64,000 nucleotides of DNA from Filimonas zeae (GCF_014641615.1 NZ_BMIB01000005.1:549710-613709); one strand, 5' to 3'; shown: positions 8,112-17,804, numbered from the stretch's first letter. Numbers and translations are program-made. The notes: generated by a model not told the origin, from the letters alone.

Positions 8112-9542
8112 ATGAGTTCGAGATTTGATTATATAGTGCGGATATCGCTGTTGCTGTTTGACTTTCTGCTATTGAACGGTACGCTTCTGATAGCCTTTGA
8201 AATATTCGATTCCTACCGGTTAATGTTACCGGGCACACGGGTCAATCTCATCTATATCACAAACCTTATCTGGCTGGCACTCACGGCATTACTTAAAATG
8301 TATAACCACCGCCCTTCCGGCCGCTATTCGCACCTCAAAAATACCACAATTAATAGTTTACTGGTGTTCGCACTTTTCTTTGGCTTTTATCTGGTAATTG
8401 TTAAACAGGACGATATCAGCCTGGGCTTTACGTTGTATTTTATGATTCAGTTTATAACAGCCATCTGCTGTACGCGACTGGCATTGAAAGCTATTATCAG
8501 GGCTTTTGTTAAAAATACACGCACCCGTAAAAAGATCGCGATTATCGGCTTTAACGAAACAGGACGCAAACTGGCCGAATACTTCTCAGGACAAAAAACC
8601 ACGTTTGAATTCACCGGCTTTTTTGATGATGAAATTACTAAAACAAATGCCCTGGCACTCGCTCCTGCAGATATACACGATGCGCACCTTAATAATATGC
8701 GCAACATCAGAGGCAGTGTGAAAGACATTTTTGATTACGCAATTAACAATAACATAAAGGAGATATACTCCACACTGCTGCCGGATGATAACAAGAATGT
8801 GCAGGAACTGATGACCATGGCAGATAAACATTTTCTGCGCATCAAGTTTGTGCCCGACTTCACCAATATGCTCCGCAGCACGTATCACATCAACTACCTC
8901 AGCCAGTTTCCGGTAATTTCCTTACGGGATGAGCCGCTGGAAGATACGCGCAACCAGTTGTTTAAGCGCGCCTTCGACATATTATTCAGCGTGTTTGCAC
9001 TGGTGTTTGTGGTAAGCTGGGTGTATCCTATTCTGGCCATACTTATCAAACTTTCTTCCCGTGGGCCCGTCGTTTTTAAACAGCTCCGCAGCGGACAGGA
9101 TAATAAGCCTTTCTGGTGCTACAAGTTCAGAACCATGCAGGTGAACACACAAAGCGATAGCGCACAGGCCAGTAAAAACGATACACGGGTAACCTGGATT
9201 GGCAACATTATGCGCAAGACCAGCCTGGATGAACTGCCACAATTCTTTAACGTGTTAATGGGTGATATGAGTGTGGTAGGCCCCCGCCCGCACATGCTTA
9301 TGCACACGGAACAATACAGTGCTATCATAGGTAAATTTATGGTGCGTCACTTTGTAAAACCCGGCATCACCGGCTGGGCGCAAATCAACGGATTACGCGG
9401 CGGCACTGAAACCAATGAGTTGATGGAAAAGAGAGTAGAACACGATATCTGGTACATGGAACACTGGTCTATCTGGCTGGATGTTAAGATTATATTCCGC
9501 ACCGTGTACAACGCATTAAAAGGAGAGGAAATGGCTTATTGA
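8112..9542 (+). CDS. Polyprenyl glycosylphosphotransferase starting exopolysaccharide synthesis
   Basis: The product has 476 residues. Four N-terminal membrane helices (about 5-120) are followed by a Rossmann-like domain (KKIAIIGFNETGRKLAEYF), a fifth membrane helix (about 290-312) and the bacterial sugar transferase domain. That domain contains FKQLRSGQDNKPFWCYKFRTM, KTSLDELPQFFNVL, VGPRPHM and KPGITGWAQINGLRGG. The enzyme (WcaJ/WbaP/EpsE family) moves a sugar-1-phosphate onto undecaprenyl phosphate and so primes repeat-unit assembly on the inner face of the inner membrane. It is convergent with the Wzy-like gene and divergent from the beta-helix gene. The first sugar is unknown. Confidence 0.9.
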   Translation: MSSRFDYIVRISLLLFDFLLLNGTLLIAFEIFDSYRLMLPGTRVNLIYITNLIWLALTALLKMYNHRPSGRYSHLKNTTINSLLVFALFFGFYLVIVKQDDISLGFTLYFMIQFITAICCTRLALKAIIRAFVKNTRTRKKIAIIGFNETGRKLAEYFSGQKTTFEFTGFFDDEITKTNALALAPADIHDAHLNNMRNIRGSVKDIFDYAINNNIKEIYSTLLPDDNKNVQELMTMADKHFLRIKFVPDFTNMLRSTYHINYLSQFPVISLRDEPLEDTRNQLFKRAFDILFSVFALVFVVSWVYPILAILIKLSSRGPVVFKQLRSGQDNKPFWCYKFRTMQVNTQSDSAQASKNDTRVTWIGNIMRKTSLDELPQFFNVLMGDMSVVGPRPHMLMHTEQYSAIIGKFMVRHFVKPGITGWAQINGLRGGTETNELMEKRVEHDIWYMEHWSIWLDVKIIFRTVYNALKGEEMAY

Positions 9543-9590
9543 AAGTCAAGTCAAAAGTGAAAATTAAAAGGTCAAAATTAAAAAATTGGT
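9543..9590. repeat. Low-complexity GTCAAAA repeats between convergent genes
   Basis: The gap between the glycosylphosphotransferase and Wzy-like genes is filled by degenerate GTCAAAA-type units (GTCAAGTCAAAAGTGAAAAT and so on) with no hairpin. Similar text recurs at 42047-42077. This looks like expanded intergenic filler, not a regulatory site. Confidence 0.5.
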
Positions 9591-10823
9591 TTATAGTTCT
9601 CTTCTTGCTGCATCGGGGTATGCCAACAGTATCCAGGTAGACAGATAAGCAAACTCCGGAACAGAAACCATCATAATCAGATAAGTAGCTATTAACGCAG
9701 TTCTATAATAATAGCGCTCATCTTTTTCACCTTTCAGGCGTACAAAGGAATGTTTGAAAAAGAACCAGGTAAAGAGTAGTATACCAATAAGGCCATTGTT
9801 TACCAGTAGCGTTGAAAAGAAATCAGTAGACCGTATATACCCAAAGCCCAGGCCGGTAAGTTTCCCTATCCAGTTCATATCATTCCACCAGAAAGCCAAC
9901 TGATTTTTAAAAAACAGGGAACGTTCCTGCCCGGACGTGTTACCGCCGGTGAGTTTATCAATTAGCGTATCATCTGCAAAGTGTTTAAAGCCCGCACTGG
10001 TATAATAAGCAGCCACCAGTATAATCAGCCCCATAGGCACCATCCATAACAGATAACGTTGAATCCGCTTTTCATGCGCAGCCACAGCCAATGCCAGCAC
10101 CGCCATACCCAGCCAGGCAGAGGTGGAAAAACTTAGCACCAGCGCAATACCAAACAGTACAATATCTACCGTACGTTTTAAACTTACCGCCAGTATCCAG
10201 AAAGGCACTACGGTAAAAGCAAACATCGAGGGCTCGCCGGTAAGGCTTTTTAACCGCTGAATAACCCAGCCACCTACCTGCATGGTCTGAAACAGGCTTC
10301 CCGGCGTATGGGCAAATTGCCGGTTGCTGATAAAGTCGCCATTGCGGCCGGTAAACTGAAATAGTATTATCTCCAGAAAACCGTAAGCCACCAGCACACG
10401 AAGGCCGTTGTAGAACACCGCAATATGCCTGCGGGTACCCAGATGCTTTACATACAGGTACAGCAAAAAACCTGCGAACAGGTATAAGGATTGTGTGAAT
10501 AAGCTTTTCCGTAAAAATACTTTCTGCGTATCGCTGTCGTCCGTTAAACGCAGGGTGGGTGTTAGCTGAATGCCCGAGTAATACACATATAACTGAGCCA
10601 GCGCATTAACAAACAGGAAGATGCCTGCTATGGCAATAAACTCTTTATGAAGAAAGCTGCCGCTTTTAATACTGTAATACATGGCCAGCGGCGCCAATAG
10701 AAAAATCAACAGATAAGACGGTACCGAAAATGATACCGAAGGCATAAGAACAACAGATGTAAAACCCGCAATAAACAGTACAATGCTGAGATAACTGTCA
10801 AGAACGCGCTTTAATTGCATCAT
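9591..10823 (-). CDS. Wzy-like polysaccharide polymerase / O-antigen ligase-type membrane protein
   Basis: The product has 410 residues and about ten to twelve membrane helices over its whole length. A large loop around residues 270-330 carries the GNTSGQERSLFFKNQ segment. Wzy and WaaL proteins share this topology and little sequence. Wzy joins lipid-linked repeat units in the periplasm. The gene is last in the minus-strand run and overlaps the preceding glycosyltransferase by 26 bases. With a flippase and a priming enzyme in the same locus, a Wzy polymerase is the natural reading. A ligase function cannot be excluded. Confidence 0.75.
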   Translation of the reverse strand: MMQLKRVLDSYLSIVLFIAGFTSVVLMPSVSFSVPSYLLIFLLAPLAMYYSIKSGSFLHKEFIAIAGIFLFVNALAQLYVYYSGIQLTPTLRLTDDSDTQKVFLRKSLFTQSLYLFAGFLLYLYVKHLGTRRHIAVFYNGLRVLVAYGFLEIILFQFTGRNGDFISNRQFAHTPGSLFQTMQVGGWVIQRLKSLTGEPSMFAFTVVPFWILAVSLKRTVDIVLFGIALVLSFSTSAWLGMAVLALAVAAHEKRIQRYLLWMVPMGLIILVAAYYTSAGFKHFADDTLIDKLTGGNTSGQERSLFFKNQLAFWWNDMNWIGKLTGLGFGYIRSTDFFSTLLVNNGLIGILLFTWFFFKHSFVRLKGEKDERYYYRTALIATYLIMMVSVPEFAYLSTWILLAYPDAARREL

Positions 10824-11985
10824 AAGGCGAATGGCTGGTATGGGTTGAGAATTTTTCTTTCAGAGGATAATAGCCAGGCAAAACCTCTTCTACAAATTTC
10901 TGTATTTTTCTGATAAAACGGTTTTCAGAAAAATGCTGCACATACTGCCTGATAAACTGCGGATCAAAGTGCAGCTGCTCAAAAGCTTTTACTGCACCGT
11001 CCAGCGCCTGCACCGATTGCTCCTTAAAAAACAGGGCGGTACTTTTTGCACTGTTATAGGTATATGGTATCATGGTATCTAATATACCACCTTTTCCAAA
11101 AGCAATTACCGGTCTGCCGGAAGCTGCCGATTCCAGCGGGGTTATACCGTAATCTTCCTGTTGCGGGAAAATCAATGCTTTAGCCTCTGCGTAGGTCTGC
11201 GCCAATTGTTTGGCATCCAGTCCGTTCAGAAACACAATATTATCTTTTGCACGTTTTTTCAGTTCAGCCTCCTGAGAGCCTTTGCCCACAATTACCAGTT
11301 TTTTATCAGGCATGGCGTTAAACACGTCAATTACCAGATCTACTTTTTTATAAGGCTCCAGGCGGGATACCACCAGATAATAATCTTTTACCGCATCGGC
11401 TACATAAAAGTTTTGCAGCTTTACTGAGGGATTGATGATAGTTACTGCATTGCGTGGATGGTAAGCTTCTTCCAGCGCAGCCTTCATACCAATAGAGTTG
11501 GCGATATAGAAATCAGTACGTTTAGAAGCAAATTTGTCCAGGTGTCTTAACAAAGCAGCCCCTGCCAGAAACAAACGGCGGAACAGCCAGTTTTTGTTCA
11601 TCAGGTTCTCGTACGACCATGGGCGCCATGCCACCCGTAAAGGAGTATGGCAATAACTGATAACGGTAGTTCCTTTGTCAACACGGATGAATTTAGCGCA
11701 GTGTGTAGTGGAAAGCAGTACCACATCATAACCACGTAAACGGATAGAACGCATAGCCAGCAGCGCAAAAGGAAAGAACAGCAGCTTCACCAGCTTATCG
11801 TTTTTACCTATCTTCTGAAACCAGGAAGTAATAATGTTAGCGCCTTTAAATTCAGGGTAAGTACGCTCACTGTTATAGCAAAGGGTATAGATAGGAGCAT
11901 CGGGAAATGCTTTATGCATACTTAACACAACCTGCTCTGCGCCACCTTTTCTTACCAACTCATCGTGTACAATTGCTACCTTCAT
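10798..11985 (-). CDS. GT4 glycosyltransferase (WbaZ-like)
   Basis: The product has 395 residues and a GT-B fold. The N-terminal half opens with MKVAIVHDELVRKGGAEQV and includes SYCHTPLRVAWRPW. The C-terminal donor-binding half has VVSRLEPYKKVDLVI, VGKGSQEAELKK and the E-x7-E region FPQQEDYGITPLESAASG. These are retaining-glycosyltransferase features of the GT4 family, and the CHTPLR motif is common in mannosyl/rhamnosyltransferases of the WbaZ type. The enzyme adds one sugar of the repeat unit on the cytoplasmic side. The donor sugar is not deducible. It sits 49 bases after the upstream GT4 gene. Confidence 0.87.
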   Translation of the reverse strand: MKVAIVHDELVRKGGAEQVVLSMHKAFPDAPIYTLCYNSERTYPEFKGANIITSWFQKIGKNDKLVKLLFFPFALLAMRSIRLRGYDVVLLSTTHCAKFIRVDKGTTVISYCHTPLRVAWRPWSYENLMNKNWLFRRLFLAGAALLRHLDKFASKRTDFYIANSIGMKAALEEAYHPRNAVTIINPSVKLQNFYVADAVKDYYLVVSRLEPYKKVDLVIDVFNAMPDKKLVIVGKGSQEAELKKRAKDNIVFLNGLDAKQLAQTYAEAKALIFPQQEDYGITPLESAASGRPVIAFGKGGILDTMIPYTYNSAKSTALFFKEQSVQALDGAVKAFEQLHFDPQFIRQYVQHFSENRFIRKIQKFVEEVLPGYYPLKEKFSTHTSHSPYDAIKARS

Positions 11986-12034
11986 GGGAATGCTGCTTTT
12001 TTCAATTTATGCAAAACACATGCCTAAAACAGGC

Positions 12035-13081
12035 TTATATATGCTCTACCGTTTTCTTCAGCAGGGCTGCCGATTGTTTCCAGCTGTACCGTGCTAAAAC
12101 ATAGTCACGGCCACTTTCGTTCAATCGTTTATCCTGCTTATCTAACAGTAATAAAAGACTTGTTAAAGTTTGTTTATCCTTAAAGTAAAAGGCATGTTCA
12201 CCAGCCACCTCCCTGAATATAGGGATATCAGAAGCAATTACCTGGCAACCTGCAGAAAGCCCTTCTGCTACAGGCAATCCAAAGCCTTCGTATAAGGAAG
12301 GCACTATCACCGCCTTTGCATGCTGATACAGCGAAGCCAGCTCCTCATTGGTAACCGCGCCCGCAAAATGAATCATGGGGTTGGCTTTAAACTGCTCCAG
12401 TTGCTGCAGCAGTTCGGGGTTAAAGGACTTATAAGCCGCGCCTGCTATTACCAGCTGTGTTTGTGTTAACTGCGCCGCGCTGTAAGCCTGCAATAACAAT
12501 AGCAGGTTTTTGCGGGGATCTACCGAGCCTACAAACAAAAAGTAAGGAGCCTGCACCATAGGTGCCGCAACAGACTGCACCATTGGAAAGCCTGCGTTGG
12601 GTATCACACTTATCTGTTCATCCCGCAGCTTATAATAATCCATCAGTTCTGCTTTGGAAAACTCACTTACCGTAATAATATGTTTGCTGCTGCGTATAAT
12701 CAACGGCATCATACTTTTATAATAGTAGTAAAATGCCTTTGAAAAAAACTGCGGATAACGTATAAACGCTATATCATGTATACAGGTAATCTTATTCTTA
12801 TACATCACCGGCGCTACGTTGCAAAGGTTCAGCAGCAGCTGTTGCTGCTTAGCTGCAAAGCGTGGTAGCTGCCATTGCTCCCACAACAACCCGGCTTTAC
12901 TGCCTGTAGTAATAATATTACATGGCATGTTATATAAACTATTCAACTGACCTTCTGCAGGTGCCACCAATGTTACATCGGGGTTAATAGCTGCATAATG
13001 CCTTATCAGTTCTGATGCGTACCGTTGTACGCCGCTCATCTTCTGTGTTAAAAATTTACCGTTAACCAGTACAGGGCTCAT
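12035..13081 (-). CDS. GT4 glycosyltransferase
   Basis: The product has 348 residues and a GT-B fold. Visible elements are MSGVQRYASELIRHY near the N-terminus, ITVSEFSKAEL in the middle, the donor-domain opening FLFVGSVDPRKNLLLLL, and VPSLYEGFGLPVAEGLSAG with the E-x7-E pair. The IHDIAFIRYPQFF segment is typical of GT4 members that transfer mannose or similar sugars, but specificity is open. The start codon overlaps the end of the preceding gene by 4 bases, so the two are translationally coupled. Confidence 0.87.
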   Translation of the reverse strand: MSPVLVNGKFLTQKMSGVQRYASELIRHYAAINPDVTLVAPAEGQLNSLYNMPCNIITTGSKAGLLWEQWQLPRFAAKQQQLLLNLCNVAPVMYKNKITCIHDIAFIRYPQFFSKAFYYYYKSMMPLIIRSSKHIITVSEFSKAELMDYYKLRDEQISVIPNAGFPMVQSVAAPMVQAPYFLFVGSVDPRKNLLLLLQAYSAAQLTQTQLVIAGAAYKSFNPELLQQLEQFKANPMIHFAGAVTNEELASLYQHAKAVIVPSLYEGFGLPVAEGLSAGCQVIASDIPIFREVAGEHAFYFKDKQTLTSLLLLLDKQDKRLNESGRDYVLARYSWKQSAALLKKTVEHI

Positions 13082-14265
13082 TTCAGTTTCTTTTTAATCG
13101 TCTCTTGCACGGTGGCCATAAATTGTGCAGCAACTGTTTCTTCGCTGTACTTATACATAAAGCGGCTGCATTGTGCAGCTTTATGCGTTATACTATGCGG
13201 GTTTTGCAACACCTCTTCCAATACGCTGGTCAGGCTGCCGCTGCGCATATAAAACTGCCACATACACTCCGGCTCGTACAAATCTGTAAGCCCGCCTCTG
13301 GCTGCTATACATACGGGTTTATTATAAGCAAGTGCTTCTATAGCCACACGCCCAAAAGGTTCTTCCCAGGCAGAAGGTACTACTACCATGTCTACATCAC
13401 GGTAAAACACTTCCGGGTCGGTCTTGCCCATAAACACCACCTTCCCTTTTAGCGGATACTGTAACGTAAGCATCTGCTGGTATTGTGGTTCGTAAGCACC
13501 TGCCAGCACCAGCGTATAATTACCCTGCTTTAGCCGGCTCAGCTCTTCAAACAAAAACGGAATACCCTTTTCCGGCGTAAGCCTGCCTATAAACCCAATA
13601 CGTATATTGCCAGCCTCCGGTACACGGTTACTATCCTGTACGTTGGGCGAAGTGATAATGTTAGGCACCACGGCAGTAATTTTCTGCTCCCCTACTCCAT
13701 GCTGCAAATGACGGTTAAGAATATGGCTGCTGATACCAATAAAAGCATCCGGCACCTTACAGGTATGCTTTTTTACCGCAAAGGCAGCACTGCACGATGT
13801 ACAGAGCTGCCCGCACTGGCATCCATTTTTATACAACGTGGTACGGTGGCACAGAATATAATAATCGCGCATGGTATGCAGCAATACGTGTTGCTTACCG
13901 GCCAGCGCCCGCCAGGTAAGCAGCGAAAAACCCTGCATGTTATTGGTGTTCACCACCTGTGGTTGTATACGCCGTATTAACCGGCGCATCAGGAAGTAAT
14001 AGCCGAAATTGAGGGTATCTACCACATGCCACAGCGCTTTTACCCAAAAACGGGTAGAAGGCCGGATAACCGGATAAAAATTTTTAAAAGGAAGATAGAT
14101 GGTGATTACACCATTGTGCCTGGTTACGTTTCTTTTATCGCCCTGCGACAGTATATATACTTTATGCCCCAGCTTATACAACGCCTCGCACAATAGCTGC
14201 ACAGAAACTTCAGCGCCGCCCAGGTGATTAGGGTAGTACAGGGTGTTTACAAACAACAATGTCAT
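13078..14265 (-). CDS. GT4 glycosyltransferase with a cysteine cluster
   Basis: The product has 395 residues. The GT4 signature is complete: LGGAEVSVQLL near the N-terminus, IGFIGRLTPEKGIPFL, VVPSAWEEPFGRVAIEALA and ARGGL. An insertion around residues 139-169 holds Cys at 139, 149, 151, 155, 158 and 169, an arrangement seen in a subset of GT4 enzymes and possibly binding a metal. It overlaps the genes on both sides by 4 bases, so it lies in the middle of a tightly coupled operon. The sugar specificity is unknown. Confidence 0.87.
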   Translation of the reverse strand: MTLLFVNTLYYPNHLGGAEVSVQLLCEALYKLGHKVYILSQGDKRNVTRHNGVITIYLPFKNFYPVIRPSTRFWVKALWHVVDTLNFGYYFLMRRLIRRIQPQVVNTNNMQGFSLLTWRALAGKQHVLLHTMRDYYILCHRTTLYKNGCQCGQLCTSCSAAFAVKKHTCKVPDAFIGISSHILNRHLQHGVGEQKITAVVPNIITSPNVQDSNRVPEAGNIRIGFIGRLTPEKGIPFLFEELSRLKQGNYTLVLAGAYEPQYQQMLTLQYPLKGKVVFMGKTDPEVFYRDVDMVVVPSAWEEPFGRVAIEALAYNKPVCIAARGGLTDLYEPECMWQFYMRSGSLTSVLEEVLQNPHSITHKAAQCSRFMYKYSEETVAAQFMATVQETIKKKLK

Positions 14266-15164
14266 AGCTTCTGGTTAGGGTATACAATGGGTGGGTTAAA
14301 AAACCATCCGGCCCAGAAACCCTTCATGTAAACCCTCAGCTTGTACCAGCCATTACTGGTAAAAGCACTGGCCAGCGCCACCTTGCTGTAATGGAGTGTA
14401 TCCATCAGCAGATCTGCCCGGCGTTTGTGTTTACGGCTGATGTATATGTTGTTTCTGATGTTGTAAAAATGAAGCGCTATACGGTTTTTATCCACCTCTG
14501 TAACCAGGCTGGGAAAGGATGGGTTGGCACGAAGATGTACCACCTTGCTACGCCCCACCATATAACCCGGTGCCTGTTTGGAAAGGCGGTTGGTAAAATC
14601 AATATCATCACCCCAGATAAAAAAGTCGCGTATAGGCAATCCGGCTTTCTGCACATGCCGGGCGTTAATAAGTACCGATACAAACGTGCTGCTGCTTACC
14701 CGTATCATGCCATGCTCGGCATACTCGCCCCATTGCGGGTACTGATAGCGGGAAACGGATGTATCTATGTTGGGGGAGTTAATAACCACTCCATCCTGAC
14801 TATTCACCTTACTGCACAGAAAAGAAAAATCGGGCACCAGCTCTGCCGCCAGCATCAGTTGCTCCAGCGCATCGTCTGCCGCTATCACATCATCATCCAT
14901 CACCCATATATAATCAAAACCCTTTTCTACCGCGTATTTAATTCCGGAGTAAAAGCCACCGGCGCCACCTGTATTGGCCTGGTGTATTACTTCCATTTCC
15001 TCCTGACTATCCAGCCATGCTCTGGTACCATCTGTACTGCCATTATTAATTACAAATAACTTATCCCATGCAAAGTGTTGTCTTTTCAGCGCTTCTATAC
15101 AGCGTTTCAGCAACACTTCCCTGTTATAGGTTACCACTACTATTGCTATTTTGCGGATTGACAT
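14262..15164 (-). CDS. GT2 glycosyltransferase, galactofuranosyltransferase-like
   Basis: The product has 300 residues and a GT-A fold. The N-terminus shows VVVTYNREVLLKRCI and VINNGSTDGT. A DDD metal motif sits at residues 90-92 (WVMDDDV), and the downstream acid motif is WGDDIDF (184-190) with His210 in KVVHLRA. The DDD plus W-G/D-D-x-(D/E)-F pair is characteristic of the GlfT1/GlfT2-type galactofuranosyltransferases. UDP-galactopyranose mutase, which makes the Galf donor, is encoded nearby. I therefore infer transfer of galactofuranose. A rhamnosyltransferase is the main alternative. Confidence 0.85.
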   Translation of the reverse strand: MSIRKIAIVVVTYNREVLLKRCIEALKRQHFAWDKLFVINNGSTDGTRAWLDSQEEMEVIHQANTGGAGGFYSGIKYAVEKGFDYIWVMDDDVIAADDALEQLMLAAELVPDFSFLCSKVNSQDGVVINSPNIDTSVSRYQYPQWGEYAEHGMIRVSSSTFVSVLINARHVQKAGLPIRDFFIWGDDIDFTNRLSKQAPGYMVGRSKVVHLRANPSFPSLVTEVDKNRIALHFYNIRNNIYISRKHKRRADLLMDTLHYSKVALASAFTSNGWYKLRVYMKGFWAGWFFNPPIVYPNQKL

Positions 15165-15183
15165 AGGCGCCAGTTTTATTAAT

Positions 15184-16491
15184 TCATCTTTTTCGCAGCT
15201 TGCCTGCGGCTGCCATAAGCCAGCTTACACGCCAGTAACGGCTGTCCACCAGCCTTATTCCCTGCCTGTATATAATCAGGGCCATTCCGGCCGTAATCAG
15301 TAATTCCGTTAACACCCATGCAAGCGCCGTACCATAATAAGACAGGGCGGGCGTTAACAGCAGATTCAATGCTATACAAACCCCGGAACCCACAATGGTC
15401 ATGCGTAAAAATTTATTATCCTGCTTCATATTCAGCAACACCTGGGTACCCAGCAGGTTACTGATGCTTACAATAAGCGGTGTAAAAGCCATAATGCGCA
15501 GCACATTTACCGATGCTTTAAAATCAGCCCCAAACAATACCTTAATTACCAATGGGGCAGTAATAAACACCCCGGCAGTAGCACAGAAAGCAATGGCGCA
15601 CACCAGCGGAAACAGTTTACGAACCTCTTCCAGCCCTTCTTCCCGGGCTACTGAAAATGCTTTACCTACGTGCGGAAAAAGGGTTTGGCTCAGTGGCAGC
15701 AGCATCATGGTTTGCACTACACCCACCAGACGCGAGGCTGCCGTAAATACCCCCACTTCATCTTCACTCTTCAGTAAGCCCAGCAACACTATATTACTGG
15801 TAGTGTACAGGTTAATCATAAGGGTAGATACAAACACAGCCCTGTCTTCATACAACAATTGCATTACCTTTTTCAGGGGTACAAAAACAAGTTTTATTTG
15901 AAAACGGCGGCAGGCATATATAAACAACCATACACCGGCAACCACCTGCGAAAGGGTGGTAAACAGGGCGTATAACCAGTAGTCCTGCGGCAGATGAATC
16001 AGCAACAGCATTACCACGTTAAACACCAGTTTGGTAACCACATTCCAGATAGCGGCTTTCTGCAGTTGCTCCATACCCTGGAACAACCAGTTGGGCATAA
16101 ATACATTGGCCAGCACGGTAAGAAAGGTTAAAATGCTTACCAGCGGCGCCTGCCGCAATTTATCCATGGCTATAAACAGCAGGGCAAATACTATTACCGA
16201 TGCCACAAACAACCACAACCGGGCAAAAAACACGCGGGAGAATATATCATTCACTACCGCTTTATCATCCTTGTTTCGGGCTACCAGCCGGGTGGCGGTA
16301 TAGTCAAATCCGTAATTAATCAGTAACACAAAGTAGGTTACCACCGCCGTTAGAAAATTTAATAACCCAAAATTAGCACGGCCTATTACGCGTACAATAA
16401 CTGGTAAAACCAGAAAAGGGATAAGGAAGTTGGCTACCTGTATAACAGACAGGGCGCCGAAGTTTTTTGTTAACTTACCAGCTGTTGACAT
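15184..16491 (-). CDS. Wzx-like polysaccharide flippase
   Basis: The product has 435 residues with about twelve to fourteen membrane helices. The family opening motif is TKNFGALSVIQVANFLIPFL, followed by VIGRANFGLLNFLTAVVTYF. It belongs to the MOP superfamily of polysaccharide exporters and would flip lipid-linked repeat units across the inner membrane. It is the first gene of the minus-strand operon (flippase, GT2, three GT4, polymerase). A Bacteroidota-type promoter match lies just upstream at 16510-16538. The next gene starts 19 bases after it. Confidence 0.9.
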   Translation of the reverse strand: MSTAGKLTKNFGALSVIQVANFLIPFLVLPVIVRVIGRANFGLLNFLTAVVTYFVLLINYGFDYTATRLVARNKDDKAVVNDIFSRVFFARLWLFVASVIVFALLFIAMDKLRQAPLVSILTFLTVLANVFMPNWLFQGMEQLQKAAIWNVVTKLVFNVVMLLLIHLPQDYWLYALFTTLSQVVAGVWLFIYACRRFQIKLVFVPLKKVMQLLYEDRAVFVSTLMINLYTTSNIVLLGLLKSEDEVGVFTAASRLVGVVQTMMLLPLSQTLFPHVGKAFSVAREEGLEEVRKLFPLVCAIAFCATAGVFITAPLVIKVLFGADFKASVNVLRIMAFTPLIVSISNLLGTQVLLNMKQDNKFLRMTIVGSGVCIALNLLLTPALSYYGTALAWVLTELLITAGMALIIYRQGIRLVDSRYWRVSWLMAAAGKLRKR

Positions 16492-16509
16492 ATTCTAAAA
16501 ATGTAAATG

Positions 16510-16538
16510 CAAAAATAACGCCACCTTGGCCCCCAAAA
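16510..16538 (-). promoter_or_regulatory. Predicted promoter of the flippase-glycosyltransferase operon
   Basis: Read on the minus strand there is TTTTG, a 16-base spacer and TATTTTTG, which fits the Bacteroidota -33/-7 pattern (TTTG and TAnnTTTG) with a slightly short spacer. The flippase start codon lies 18 bases downstream. The divergent glf promoter has the same spacing. Confidence 0.6.
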
Positions 16539-16629
16539 TCAGCCCTCTGTAAAGCCTACGATGAAATTCATATGCCTTAAACGGTCAATAAGCAAAGCGC
16601 CTCGGTAACCGCAACCTAACATGGCCCGG

Positions 16630-16658
16630 TTTTGGCACTGCAATTTCATTTACTTTTG
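16630..16658 (+). promoter_or_regulatory. Predicted promoter of the glf operon
   Basis: TTTTG, 16 bases and TACTTTTG match the Bacteroidota -33/-7 elements. The glf start codon at 16692 is 33 bases beyond the -7 box. It forms a divergent pair with the flippase promoter. Confidence 0.65.
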
Positions 16659-16691
16659 GGTTTGAACGCCTGACCTTTTTTAATATCTGAT

Positions 16692-17798
16692 ATGCCTGAT
16701 TTTGATTACCTGGTAATTGGTGCCGGATTGTACGGTGCCGTTTTTGCGCACGAAGCTACCAAACATAACAAGAAATGCCTGGTTATTGACCGCCGCGCAC
16801 ATGCCGGTGGCAATGTATGGTGCGATAACAAAGCGGGTATTAATGTGCATGCGTATGGCGCGCATATTTTTCATACCAATGATAAACATTTGTGGGAGTA
16901 TGTAAACTCTTTTGTGGAGTTTAACAGATACACCAATTCGCCGCTGGCCAATTACAAAGGCGAACTGTATAATCTGCCTTTCAACATGAACACTTTTTAC
17001 CAGTTATGGAAAGTGAAAACACCGGCAGAAGCACAGGAAAAAATACAGCAGCAGATTGCCGATCTTAACATTACCCACCCGCAGAACCTGGAAGAGCAGG
17101 CGATATCGCTGGTAGGTAAAGATGTGTATGAAAAGCTGATTAAAGGCTATACTGAAAAGCAATGGGGCCGCGATGCGCGTGAGCTGCCTGCTTTTATTAT
17201 TAAACGCCTGCCTGTACGTTTTACTTACGATAACAATTATTTTAACGATAAATACCAGGGCATTCCTATAGGTGGTTACAATAAGTTAACCGAAGGACTG
17301 CTGAAAGGTATTGAGGTAAGGCTGAATACCGACTTTTTTAAAGAACGCGAAGCACTGAGCAAACTGGCAAAGAACATTGTATTTACCGGCCAGCTGGATG
17401 AGTTTTTCGGCTTCCGCTTTGGGCATCTGGAATACCGCAGCCTGCGGTTTGAGCACGAAACACACGATATACCCAACTACCAGGGCAATGCGGTGGTGAA
17501 CTACACAGAAAGGAATGTGCCGTATACCCGTATTATTGAGCACAAACACTTTGAGTTTGGTCAGCAACCGCAAACAGTTATTACCCGCGAATACTCTACT
17601 GAGTGGAAGCCGGGCGATGAACCTTACTATCCGGTGAACGATGATAAGAACATGCAACTGCTGAAACAATACCAGCAACTGGCAGAAGCGGAAGAAAATG
17701 TGATCTTTGGCGGGCGGCTGGCAGAATACCGGTATTACGATATGCACCAGGTAATAGCCTCTGCACTGGCAAAAACTAAAAAATTGTTTACTGAATAA
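16692..17798 (+). CDS. glf: UDP-galactopyranose mutase
   Basis: The product has 368 residues and is cytoplasmic. The N-terminal FAD-binding motif VIGAGLYGAVFAHEA is followed by DRRAHAGGNVW. Family-typical segments include AYGAHIFHTNDKHLWEYV, YTEKQWGRDARELP and VNYTERNVPYTRIIEHKHFE. The enzyme interconverts UDP-galactopyranose and UDP-galactofuranose using reduced FAD, supplying the Galf donor. Length matches known Glf proteins (about 370). It starts a plus-strand operon with the two genes that follow, 6 bases away and then overlapping. It is the strongest evidence that the polymer contains galactofuranose. Confidence 0.95.
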   Translation: MPDFDYLVIGAGLYGAVFAHEATKHNKKCLVIDRRAHAGGNVWCDNKAGINVHAYGAHIFHTNDKHLWEYVNSFVEFNRYTNSPLANYKGELYNLPFNMNTFYQLWKVKTPAEAQEKIQQQIADLNITHPQNLEEQAISLVGKDVYEKLIKGYTEKQWGRDARELPAFIIKRLPVRFTYDNNYFNDKYQGIPIGGYNKLTEGLLKGIEVRLNTDFFKEREALSKLAKNIVFTGQLDEFFGFRFGHLEYRSLRFEHETHDIPNYQGNAVVNYTERNVPYTRIIEHKHFEFGQQPQTVITREYSTEWKPGDEPYYPVNDDKNMQLLKQYQQLAEAEENVIFGGRLAEYRYYDMHQVIASALAKTKKLFTE

Positions 17799-17804
17799 GC
17801 CCTC

